From Halisarca cf. caerulea (lineage: Eukaryota; Porifera; Demospongiae; Chondrillida; Halisarcidae): a DNA stretch of 64,000 bases. The notes beneath the pieces were generated by a model. That model made no database searches and was not told the DNA's origin. It worked only from the letters and a program-made list of their open reading frames with translations. Location: assembly GCA_963170055.1 (NCBI GenBank), contig CAUJGJ010000087.1, positions 305,001 to 369,000 of the forward strand, given 5' to 3'. The stretch's first letter is position 1, and each line of letters begins with the position of its first letter. Of the stretch, positions 10,878 through 23,500 are shown one piece after another. The position numbers and the translations under genes are program-made.

Positions 10878-13800
10878 ATATTGGTTTTAGCACCGCAGTA
10901 TCCAGCACTACCGAAGTACACCCCCAGCACTTCGGTTAACTCATGTGTACTCAATATGAAAACAGGTGGTGCTAGTGCCAAATATTGGTCTTAGCACCAC
11001 AATATCCAATACTACCAAGTTACACCCCCAGCACTTCGGAAAACTCATGTGTATTCAGTGTGAAAACAGGTTGTGCTAGCGCCAAATATTGGATTTAGCA
11101 CCACAATATACAGCACTAACGAAGTACACTCCCAGCACTTCAGAAAACTCATGTGTGCTCAATATGAAACCAGGTGGTGCTAGTGCCAAAGATTGGTCTT
11201 AACACCACAATATCCAGTACTACCAAATTACACCCCCAGCACTTCGGAAAACTCATGTGTATGCAGTGTGAAAACAGGTGGTGCTAGTACCAAATATTGG
11301 TTTTAGCACCACAATATCCAGTACTACCAAATTACACCCCCAACACTTCGGAAAACTCATGTGTACTTAATACGAAACCAGGTGGTGCTAGTCCCAAATA
11401 TTGGTCTTAGCACCACAATATCTAGTACTACCAGATTACACCCCCAGCACTTCGGAAAAGTCATGTGTATTCAATATGAAACCAGGTGGTGCTAGTGCCA
11501 AATATTGGTCTTAGCACCACAATATCCAGTAATACTAAATTACACCTCCAGCACTTCGGAAAACTCGTGTATTCAGTGTGAAAACAGGTGGTGCTAGTAC
11601 CAAATATTGGTTTTAGCACCACAATATCCAGTACTACCGAAGTTCACCCCCAGCACTTCGGTTAACTCATGTGTACTCAATATGAAAACAGGTGGTGCTA
11701 GTGCCAAATATTGGTCTTAGCACCACAATATCCAGTACTACCAAATTACACCCCCAGCACTTCGGAAAACTCATGTGTATTCAGTGTGAAAACAGGTGGT
11801 ACCAGTACCATTTATTGGTTTTAGCACCACAATATCCAGCACTTCAGAAAACTCATGTGTATGCAGTGTGAAAACAGGTGGTGCTAGTACCAAATATTGG
11901 TTTTAGTACCACAATATCCAGTACTACCAAATTACACCCCCAGCACTTCGGAAAACTCATGTGTACTCAATATGAAACCAGGTGGTGCTAGTACCAAATA
12001 TTGGTCTTAGCACCACAATATCTAGTACTACCAGATTACACCCCCAGCACTTCGGAAAAGTCATGTGTATTCAGTGTGAAAACAGGTGGTACCAGTACCA
12101 TTTATTGGTTTTAGCACCACAATATCCAGCACTTCAGAAAACTCATGTGTATGCAGTGTGAAAACAGGTGGTGCTAGTACCAAATATTGGTTTTAGTACC
12201 ACAATATCCAGTACTACCAAATTACACCCCAGCACTTCGGAAAACTCATGTGTACTCAATAAGAAACCAGGTGGTGCTAGTACAAAATATTGGTCTTTGC
12301 ACCACAATATCTAATACTACCAAATTACACCCCCAGCACTTCGGAAAACTCATGTGTATTCAGTGTGAAAACAGGTGGTGCTAGTACCAAATATTGGTCT
12401 TTGCACCACAATATCTAGTACTACCAAATTCCACCCCCAGCACTTCGGAAAACTCATGTGTATTCAGTGTGAAACTACATGGTACTAGTACCAAATTATG
12501 GTTTTAGCACCACAATATCCAGTATTACCAAGTTGCACCCCCAGAACTTCCGAAAACTCATGTGTATTCAGTGTGAAAACAGGAGGTGCTAGTGCCAAAT
12601 ATTGGTTTTAGCACTGCAATATCCAGCACTACCGAAGTACACCCCCAGCACTTCGGAAAACTCGTGTATTCAGTGTGAAAACAGGTGGTGCTAGTACCAA
12701 ATATAGGTTTTAGCACCACAATATCCAGTACTACCGAAGTACACCCCCAGCACTTCGGTAAACTCAAGTGTACTCAATATGAAAACAGGAGATGCTAGTG
12801 CAAATATTGGTCTTAGCACCACAATATCCAGTACTACCAAATTGCACCCCCAGCACTTCGGAAAACTCATGTGTACTCAATATGAAACCAGGTGGTGCTA
12901 GTAGCAAATATTGGTCTTAGCACCACAATATCTAGTACTACCAAATTGCACCCCCAGCACTTCGGAAAACTCATGTGTATTCAGTGTGAAACTACATGGT
13001 ACTAGTACCAAATAATGGTTTTAGCACCACAATATCCAGTATTACCAAGTTGCACCCCCAGTTCTTCCGAAAACTCATGTGTATTCAGTGTGAAAACAGA
13101 TGGTGCTAGCACCAAATATTAGTTTTAGCACCACAATACCCAGTACTACCAAATTCCACCCCCATCACTTCGGAAAACTCATGTGTACTCAATATGAAAC
13201 CAGGTGGTGCTAGTACAAAATATTGGTCTTTGCACCACAATATCTAGTACGACCAAATTACAACCCCAGCACTTCGGAAAACTCATGTGTATTCAGTGTG
13301 AAAACAGGTGGTGCTCGTACCAAATATTGGTCTTTGCACCACAATATCTAGTACTACTGAAGTACACACCCAGCACGTCGGTAAACTCAAGTGTACTCAA
13401 TATGAAAACAGAAGATGCTAGTGCAAATATTGGTCTTAGCACCACAATATCCAGTATTACCAAATTACACCCCCAGCACTTCGGAAAACTCATGTGTATT
13501 CAGTGTGAAACTAGGTGGTACTGGTACCAAATATTGGTTTTAGCACACAATATCCAGCACTACCGAAGTACACAACCAGCACTTCGGAAAACTCATGTGT
13601 ATTCAGTGTGAAAACAGTTGGTGCTAGTGCCAAATATTGGTCTTAGCACCACAATATCCAGTACTACCAAATTCCACCCGCAGCACTTCGGAAAACTCAT
13701 GTGTAGTCAGTGTGAAAACAGGTGGTGCTAGTGCCAAATATTGGTCTTAATACCACAATATCCAGTACTATCAAATTACACCCCCAGTACTTTGGAAAAC

Positions 13801-16800
13801 TCATGTATACTAAATATGAAACCAGGCGGTGCTAGTGCCAGAAATTGGTCTTAGCACCACAATATCCAGCACTACCGAAGTACACCCCCAGCACTTCGGA
13901 AAACTCATGTGTATTCAGTGTGAAAACAGGTAGTGCTAGTGCCAAATATTGGTCTTAGCACCACAATATCCAGTACTACCAAATTACACCCCCAGCACTT
14001 CGGAAAACTCATGTGTACTCAATATGAAACCAGGTGGTGCTAATACCAAATATTGGTCTTAGCACCACAATATCTAGTACTACCAGATTACACCCCCAGC
14101 ACTTCGGAAAAGTCATGTGTATTCAGTGTGAAAACAGATGGTGCTAGTACCAAATATTGGTTTTAGCACCACAATACCCAGTACTACCAAATTACACCCC
14201 CAGCACTTCGGAAAACTCATGTGTACTCAATAAGAAACCAGGTGGTGCTAGTACCAAATATTGGTCTTTGCACCACATTATCTAGCTATATAGTACTACC
14301 AAATTACACCCCCAGCACTTCGGAAAACTCATGTGTATTCAGTGTGAAACTACATGGTACTAGTACCAAATAATGGTTTTAGCACCACAATATCCAGTAT
14401 TACCAAGATGCACCCCTAGCACTTCCGAAAACTCATGTGTATTCAGTGTGAAAACAGGAGGTGCTAGTGCCAAATATTGGTTTTAGCACTGCAATATCCA
14501 CCACTACCGAAGTACACCCCCAGCACTTCGGAAAACTCGTTTATTCAGTGTGAAAACAGGTGGTGTTAGTACCAAATATAGGTTTTAGCACCACAATATC
14601 CAGTACTACCAAATTGCACCCCCAGCACTTCGGAAAACTCATGTGTATTCAGTGTGAAACTACATGGTACTAGTACCAAATTATGGTTTTAGCACCACAA
14701 TATCCAGTATTACCAAGTTGCACCCCCAGAACTTCCGAAAACTCATGTGTATTCAGTGTGAAAACAGGAGGTGCTAGTGCCAAATATTGGTTTTAGCACC
14801 ACAATATCCAGTACTACCGAAGTACACCCCCAGCACTTCGGTAAACTCAAGTGTACTCAATATGAAAACAGGAGATGCTAGTGCAAATATTGGTCTTAGC
14901 ACCACAATATCCAGTACTACCAAATTGCACCCCCAGCACTTCGGAAAACTCATGTGTACTCAATATGAAACCAGGTGGTGCTAGTACCAAATATTGGTCT
15001 TAGCACCACAATATCTAGTACTACCAAATTGCACCCCCAGCACTTCGGAAAACTCATGTGTATTCAGTGTGAAACTACATGGTACTAGTACTAAATAATG
15101 GTTTTAGCACCACAATATCCAGTATTACCAAGTTGCACCCCCAGTTCTTCCGAAAACTCATGTGTATTCAGTGTGAAAACAGATGGTGCTAGCACCAAAT
15201 ATTAGTTTTAGCACCACAATACCCAGTACTACCAAATTCCACCCCCAGCACTTCGGAAAACTCATGTGTACTCAATATGAAACCAGGTGGTGCTAGTACA
15301 AAATATTGGTCTTTGAACCACAATATCTAGTACGACCAAATTACACCCCCAGCACTTCGGAAAACTCATGTGTATTCAGTGTGAAAACAGGTGGTGCTCG
15401 TACCAAATATTGGTCTTTGCACCACAATATCTAGTACTACCAAATTACACCCCAGCACTTCGGAAAACTCATGTGTATTCAGTGTGAAACTACATGGTAC
15501 TAGTACTAAATAATGGTTTTAGCACCACAATATCCAGTAATACCAAGTTGCACCCCCAGCACTTCCGAAAACTCATATGTATTCAGTGTGAAAACAGGAG
15601 GTGCTAGTGCCAAATATTGGTTTTAGCACTGGAATATCCAGCACTACCGAAGTACACCCCCAGCACTTCGGAAAACTCGTGTATTCAGTGTGAAAACAGG
15701 TGGTGCTAGTGCCAAATATTGGTTTTAGCACTGCAATATCCAGCACTACCGAAGTACACCCCCAGCACTTCGGAAAACTCGTTTATTCAGTGTGAAAACA
15801 GGTGGTGTTAGTACCAAATATAGGTTTTAGCACCACAATATCCAGTACTACAGAAGTACACCCCCAGCACTTCGGTAAACTCAAGTGTACTCAATATGAA
15901 AACAGGTGATGCTAGTGCAAATATTGGTCTTAGCACCACAATATCCAGTATTACCAAATTACACCCCCAGCACTTCGGAAAACTCATGTGTATTCAGTGT
16001 GAAACTAGGTGGTACTGGTACCAAATATTGGTTTTAGCCCAACAATATCCAGCACTACCGAAGTACACAACCAGCACTTCCGAAAACTCATGTGTATTCA
16101 GTGTGAAAAAATTGGTGCTAGTGCCAAATATTGGTCTTAGCACCACAATATCCAGTAGTACCAAATTACACCCCCAGCACTTCGGAAAACTCATGTGTAT
16201 TCAGTGTGAAAACAGGTAGTGCTAGTGCCAAATATTGGTCTTAGCACCACAATATCCAGTACTACCAAATTACACCCCCAGCACTTCGGAAAACTCATGT
16301 GTACTCAATATGAAACCAGGTGGTGCTAGTACCAAATATTGGTCTTAGCACCACAATATCTAGTACTACCAGATTACACCCCCAGCACTTCGGAAAAGTC
16401 ATGTGTATTCAGTGTGAAAACAGATGGTGCTAGTGCCAAATATTGGTTTTAGCACCACAATACCCAGTACTACCAAATTACACCCCCAGCACTTCGGAAA
16501 ACTCATGTGTATTCAGTGTGAAAATACATGGTACTAGTACCAAATTATGGTTTTAGCACCACAATATCCAGTATTACCAAGTTGCACCCCCAACACTTCG
16601 GAAAACTCAAGTGTATTCAGTGTGAAAACAGGTGGTGCTAGTGCCAAATATTGGATTTAGCACCACAATATCCAGTACTACCGAAGAACACCCCCAGCAC
16701 TTCGGTAAACTCAAGTGTACTCAATATGAAAACAGGTGATGCTAGTGCAAATATTGGTCTTCACACCACAATATCCAGTATTACCAAATTACACCCCCAG

Positions 16801-17037
16801 CACTTCGGAAAACTCATGTGTATTCAGTGTTAAACTAGGTGGTACTGGTACCAAATATTGGTTGTAGCACAAAAATATCCAGCACTACCGAAGTACACAA
16901 CCAGCACTTCCGAAAACTCATGTGTATTCAGTGTGAAAACAGTTGGTGCTAGTGCCAAATATTAGTCTTAGCACCACAATATCCAGTACTACCAAATTAC
17001 ACCCCCAGCACTTCGGAAAACTCATGTGTAGTCAGTG

Positions 17038-18909
17038 TGAAAACAGGTGGTGCTAGTGCCAAATATTGGTCTTAGTGCCACAATATCCAGTACTATCAAA
17101 TTTCACCCCCAGTACTTTGGAAAACTCATGTGTACTAAATATGAAACCAGGCGGTCTTAGTGCCAAAAATTGGTCTTAGCACCACAATATCCAGCACTAC
17201 CGAAGTACACCCCCAGCACTTCGGAAAACTCATGTGTAGTCAGTGTGAAAACAGGTAGTGCTATAGCCAAATATTGGTCTTAGCACCACAATATCCAGTA
17301 CTACCAAATTCCACCCCCAGCACTTCGGAAAACTCATGTGTAGTCAGTGTGAAAACAGGTGGTGCTAGTACCAAATATTGGTTTAAGCACCGCAATATCC
17401 AGCACTACCAAATTGCAACTCCAGCATTTCGGAAAAGTCATGTGTATTCAGTGTGAAAACAGGTGGTGCTATTACCAAATATTGGTCTTAGAACCACAAT
17501 ATCCAGTGTTACCAAATTCCACCCCAAGCACTTCGGAAAACTCATGTGTATTCAGTATGAAAACAGGTGGTGCTAGTACCAAATATTGGTTTTAGCACCG
17601 CAATATCCAGTACTACCGAAGTACACCCCCAGCACTTCGGTTAACTCATGTGTACTCAATATTAAAATAGGTGGTGCTAGTGCCAAATATTGGTCTTAGC
17701 ACCACAATATCCAATACTACGAAATTACACCCCCAGCACTTCGGAAAAATCATGTGTATTCAGTGTGAAAACAGGTTGTGCTAGCGCCAAATATTGGATT
17801 TAGCACTACAATATACAGCACTAGCGAAGTACACCCCCAGCACTTCAGAAAACTCATGTGTGCTCAATATGAAACCAGGTGGTGCTAGTGCCAAAGATTG
17901 GTCTTAACACCACAATATCCAGTACTACCAAATTAAACCCCCAGCACTTCGGAAAACTCATGTGTATGCAGTGTGAAAACAGGTGGTGCTAGTGCCAAAT
18001 ATTGGTCTTAGTGCCACAATATCCAGTACTATCAAATTTCACCCCCAGTACTTTGGAAAACTCATGTGTACTAAATATGAAACCAGGCGGTCTTAGTGCC
18101 AAAAATTGGTCTTAGCACCACAATATCCAGCACTACCGAAGTACACCCCCAGCACTTCGGAAAACTCATGTGTAGTCAGTGTGAAAACAGGTAGTGCTAT
18201 AGCCAAATATTGGTCTTAGCACCACAATATCCAGTACTACCAAATTACACCCCCAGCACTTCGGAAAACTCATGTGTAGTCAGTGTGAAAACAGGTGGTG
18301 CTAGTACCAAATATTGGTTTAAGCACCGCAATATCCAGCACTACCAAATTGCAACTCCAGCACTTCGGAAAAGTCATGTGTATTCAGTGTGAAAACAGGT
18401 GGTGCTATTACCAAATATTGGTCTTAAAACCACAATATCCAGTGTTACCAAATTCCACCCCAAGCACTTCGGAAAACTCATGTGTATTCAGTATGAAAAC
18501 AGGTGGTGCTAGTACCAAATATTGGTTTTAGCACTGCAATATCCAGTACTACCGAAGTACACCCCCAGCACTTCGGTTAACTCATGTGTACTCAATATTA
18601 AAACAGGTGGTGCTAGTGCCAAATATTGGTCTTAGCACCACAATATCCAATACTACCAAATTACACCCCCAGCACTTCGGAAAAATCATGTGTATTCAGT
18701 GTGAAAACAGGTTGTGCTAGCGCCAAATATTGGATTTAGCACTACAATATACAGCACTAGCGAAGTACACCCCCAGCACTTCAGAAAACTCATGTGTGCT
18801 CAATATGAAACCAGGTGGTGCTAGTGCCAAAGATTGGTCTTAACACCACAATATCCAGTACTACCAAATTAAACCCCCAGCACTTCGGAAAACTCATGTG
18901 TATGCAGTG
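17038..18909. repeat. 936-bp duplication inside HOR copy 2
   Basis: Counterpart of the nine-monomer duplication in copy 1; halves 17,038-17,973 and 17,974-18,909. Confidence 0.9.
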
Positions 18910-19762
18910 TGAAAACAGGTGGTGCTAGTACCAAATATAGGTTTTAGCACCACAATATCCAGTACTACCAAATTACACCCCCAGCACTTCGGAAAACTCA
19001 TGTGTACTTAATACGAAACCAGGTGGTGCTAGTCCCAAATATTGGTCTTAGCACCAAAATATCTAGTACTACCAGATTACACCCCCAGCACTTCGGAAAA
19101 GTCATGTGTATTCAGTGTGAAAAAAGATGGTGCTAGTACCAAATATTGGTTTTAGCACCACAATACCCAGTACTACCAAATTACACCCCCAGCACTTCGG
19201 AAAACTCATGTGTACTCAATATGAAACCAGGTGGTGCTAGTACCAAATATTGGTCTTTGCACCACAATATCTAGTACTACCAAATTATACCCCCTGCACT
19301 TCGGAAAAGTCATGTGTATTCAGTGTGAAACTACATGGTACTAGTACCAAATAATGGTTTTAGCACCACAATATCCAGTATTACCAAGTTGCACCCCCAG
19401 CACTTCCGAAACTCATGTGTATTCAGTGTGAAAACAGGAGGTGCTAGTGCCAAATATTGGTTTTAGCACTGCAATATCCAGTACTACCGAAGTACACCCC
19501 CAGCACTTCGGAGAACTCGTGTATTCAGTGTGAAAACAGGTGGTGTTAGTACCAAATATAGGTTTTAGCACCACAATATCCAGTACTACCGAAGTACACC
19601 CCCAGCACTTCGGTAAACTCAAGTGTACTCAATATGAAAACAGGTGATGTTAGTGCTAATATTGGTCTTAACACCACAATATCCAGTATTACCAAATTAC
19701 ACCCCCAGCACTTCGGAAAACTCATGTGTATTCAGTGTGAAACTAGGTGGTACTGGTACCAA

Positions 19763-20594
19763 ATATTGGTTTTAGCACAACAATATCCAGCACTACCAAA
19801 GTACACAACCAGCACTTCCGAAAACTCATGTGTAGTCAGTGTGAAAACAGGTGGTGCAAGTGCCAAATATTGGTCTTAGTGCCACAATATCCAGTACTAT
19901 CAAATTACACCCCCAGTACTTTGGAAAACACATGTGTATTCAGTGTGAAAACAGGTGGTGCTAGTACCAAATATTGGTTTTCGCACCACAATATCCAGCA
20001 CTACCGAAGTACACCCCCAGCACTTCGGTTAACTCATGTGTACTCAATATGAAAACAGGTGGTGCTAGTGCCAAATATTGGTCTTAGCACCACAATATCC
20101 ATTACTACCAAATTACACCCCCAGCACTTCGGAAAACTCATGTGTATTCAGTGTGAAAACAGGTGGTGCTAGTGCCAAATATTGGTTTTAGCACTGCAAT
20201 ATCCAGCACTACCAAAGTACACAACCAGCACTTCCGAAAACTCATGTGTAGTCAGTGTGAAAACAGGTGGTGCAAGTGCCAAATATTGGTCTTAGTGCCA
20301 CAATATCCAGTACTATCAAATTACACCCCCAGTACTTTGGAAAACACATGTGTATTCAGTGTGAAAACAGGTGGTGCTAGTACCAAATATTGGTTTTCGC
20401 ACCACAATATCCAGCACTACCGAAGTACACCCCCAGCACTTCGGTTAACTCATGTGTACTCAATATGAAAACAGGTGGTGCTAGTGCCAAATATTGGTCT
20501 TAGCACCACAATATCCATTACTACCAAATTACACCCCCAGCACTTCGGAAAACTCATGTGTATTCAGTGTGAAAACAGGTGGTGCTAGTACCAA
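19763..20594. repeat. 416-bp duplication inside HOR copy 2
   Basis: Counterpart of the four-monomer duplication in copy 1, with the same GTGCAAGTGCC and TTTTCGCACC markers in both halves. Confidence 0.88.
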
Positions 20595-23500
20595 ATATTG
20601 GTTTTAGCACCGCAGTATCCAGCACTACCGAAGTACACCCCCAGCACTTCGGTTAACTCATGTGTACTCAATATGAAAACAGGTGGTGCTAGTGCCAAAT
20701 ATTGGTCTTAGCACCACAATATCCAATACTACCAAGTTACACCCCCAGCACTTCGGAAAACTCATGTGTATTCAGTGTGAAAACAGGTTGTGCTAGCGCC
20801 AAATATTGGATTTAGCACCACAATATACAGCACTAACGAAGTACACTCCCAGCACTTCAGAAAACTCATGTGTGCTCAATATGAAACCAGGTGGTGCTAG
20901 TGCCAAAGATTGGTCTTAACACCACAATATCCAGTACTACCAAATTACACCCCCAGCACTTCGGAAAACTCATGTGTATGCAGTGTGAAAACAGGTGGTG
21001 CTAGTACCAAATATTGGTTTTAGCACCACAATATCCAGTACTACCAAATTACACCCCCAACACTTCGGAAAACTCATGTGTACTTAATACGAAACCAGGT
21101 GGTGCTAGTCCCAAATATTGGTCTTAGCACCACAATATCTAGTACTACCAGATTACACCCCCAGCACTTCGGAAAAGTCATGTGTATTCAATATGAAACC
21201 AGGTGGTGCTAGTGCCAAATATTGGTCTTAGCACCACAATATCCAGTAATACTAAATTACACCTCCAGCACTTCGGAAAACTCGTGTATTCAGTGTGAAA
21301 ACAGGTGGTGCTAGTACCAAATATTGGTTTTAGCACCACAATATCCAGTACTACCGAAGTTCACCCCCAGCACTTCGGTTAACTCATGTGTACTCAATAT
21401 GAAAACAGGTGGTGCTAGTGCCAAATATTGGTCTTAGCACCACAATATCCAGTACTACCAAATTACACCCCCAGCACTTCGGAAAACTCATGTGTATTCA
21501 GTGTGAAAACAGGTGGTACCAGTACCATTTATTGGTTTTAGCACCACAATATCCAGCACTTCAGAAAACTCATGTGTATGCAGTGTGAAAACAGGTGGTG
21601 CTAGTACCAAATATTGGTTTTAGTACCACAATATCCAGTACTACCAAATTACACCCCCAGCACTTCGGAAAACTCATGTGTACTCAATATGAAACCAGGT
21701 GGTGCTAGTACCAAATATTGGTCTTAGCACCACAATATCTAGTACTACCAGATTACACCCCCAGCACTTCGGAAAAGTCATGTGTATTCAGTGTGAAAAC
21801 AGGTGGTACCAGTACCATTTATTGGTTTTAGCACCACAATATCCAGCACTTCAGAAAACTCATGTGTATGCAGTGTGAAAACAGGTGGTGCTAGTACCAA
21901 ATATTGGTTTTAGTACCACAATATCCAGTACTACCAAATTACACCCCAGCACTTCGGAAAACTCATGTGTACTCAATAAGAAACCAGGTGGTGCTAGTAC
22001 AAAATATTGGTCTTTGCACCACAATATCTAATACTACCAAATTACACCCCCAGCACTTCGGAAAACTCATGTGTATTCAGTGTGAAAACAGGTGGTGCTA
22101 GTACCAAATATTGGTCTTTGCACCACAATATCTAGTACTACCAAATTCCACCCCCAGCACTTCGGAAAACTCATGTGTATTCAGTGTGAAACTACATGGT
22201 ACTAGTACCAAATTATGGTTTTAGCACCACAATATCCAGTATTACCAAGTTGCACCCCCAGAACTTCCGAAAACTCATGTGTATTCAGTGTGAAAACAGG
22301 AGGTGCTAGTGCCAAATATTGGATTTAGCACTGCAATATCCAGCACTACCGAAGTACACCCCCAGCACTTCGGAAAACTCGTGTATTCAGTGTGAAAACA
22401 GGTGGTGCTAGTACCAAATATAGGTTTTAGCACCACAATATCCAGTACTACCGAAGTACACCCCCAGCACTTCGGTAAACTCAAGTGTACTCAATATGAA
22501 AACAGGAGATGCTAGTGCAAATATTGGTCTTAGCACCACAATATCCAGTACTACCAAATTGCACCCCCAGCACTTCGGAAAACTCATGTGTACTCAATAT
22601 GAAACCAGGTGGTGCTAGTAGCAAATATTGGTCTTAGCACCACAATATCTAGTACTACCAAATTGCACCCCCAGCACTTCGGAAAACTCATGTGTATTCA
22701 GTGTGAAACTACATGGTACTAGTACCAAATAATGGTTTTAGCACCACAATATCCAGTATTACCAAGTTGCACCCCCAGTTCTTCCGAAAACTCATGTGTA
22801 TTCAGTGTGAAAACAGATGGTGCTAGCACCAAATATTAGTTTTAGCACCACAATACCCAGTACTACCAAATTCCACCCCCATCACTTCGGAAAACTCATG
22901 TGTACTCAATATGAAACCAGGTGGTGCTAGTACAAAATATTGGTCTTTGCACCACAATATCTAGTACGACCAAATTACAACCCCAGCACTTCGGAAAACT
23001 CATGTGTATTCAGTGTGAAAACAGGTGGTGCTCGTACCAAATATTGGTCTTTGCACCACAATATCTAGTACTACTGAAGTACACACCCAGCACGTCGGTA
23101 AACTCAAGTGTACTCAATATGAAAACAGAAGATGCTAGTGCAAATATTGGTCTTAGCACCACAATATCCAGTATTACCAAATTACACCCCCAGCACTTCG
23201 GAAAACTCATGTGTATTCAGTGTGAAACTAGGTGGTACTGGTACCAAATATTGGTTTTAGCACACAATATCCAGCACTACCGAAGTACACAACCAGCACT
23301 TCGGAAAACTCATGTGTATTCAGTGTGAAAACAGTTGGTGCTAGTGCCAAATATTGGTCTTAGCACCACAATATCCAGTACTACCAAATTCCACCCGCAG
23401 CACTTCGGAAAACTCATGTGTAGTCAGTGTGAAAACAGGTGGTGCTAGTGCCAAATATTGGTCTTAATACCACAATATCCAGTACTATCAAATTACACCC

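Larger units (their letters stand above)
1752..11468. repeat. 9,717-bp higher-order repeat, copy 1
   Basis: The order and private variants of about 94 monomers here are repeated exactly 9,717 bp downstream, for example at 2,764 and 12,481 or 8,257 and 17,974. Internal features are two 82-bp monomers, several 102-bp monomers, an 8-bp insertion at 4,569-4,576, a 936-bp duplication (7,321-9,192) and a 416-bp duplication (10,046-10,877). Arithmetic agrees with the content: 94 x 104 less the deletions I counted is close to 9,717. Copy-specific bases include A at 3,516 (C in the others) and C at 6,807 (A in the others). The phase of the start is set by where similarity to copy 2 begins, near TCAATATGAAACC. 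Confidence 0.92.
11469..21185. repeat. 9,717-bp higher-order repeat, copy 2
   Basis: This copy repeats copy 1 base for base apart from a handful of changes. Examples: 12,606 is T where copies 1 and 3 (2,889 and 22,323) have A, and 18,939 is A where the others have T. At 16,524 it shares A with copy 3 against C in copy 1. Its first monomer reads CTAGTGCC where copy 1 has CTAGTACC; that version matches the earlier monomer near 1,073. Confidence 0.93.

Noticed and set aside
13204..13611. Open frames up to 135 codons (also 22,921-23,328 and 58,588-58,995) with repeated WCYYQILVLEPQYPVLPN-like peptides
   Set aside because: The peptides are translations of the satellite monomer. 104 is not a multiple of 3, so each monomer shifts frame, and the same DNA gives different repeated peptides in several frames and on both strands. 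There is no start context, no domain and no constancy of one frame.
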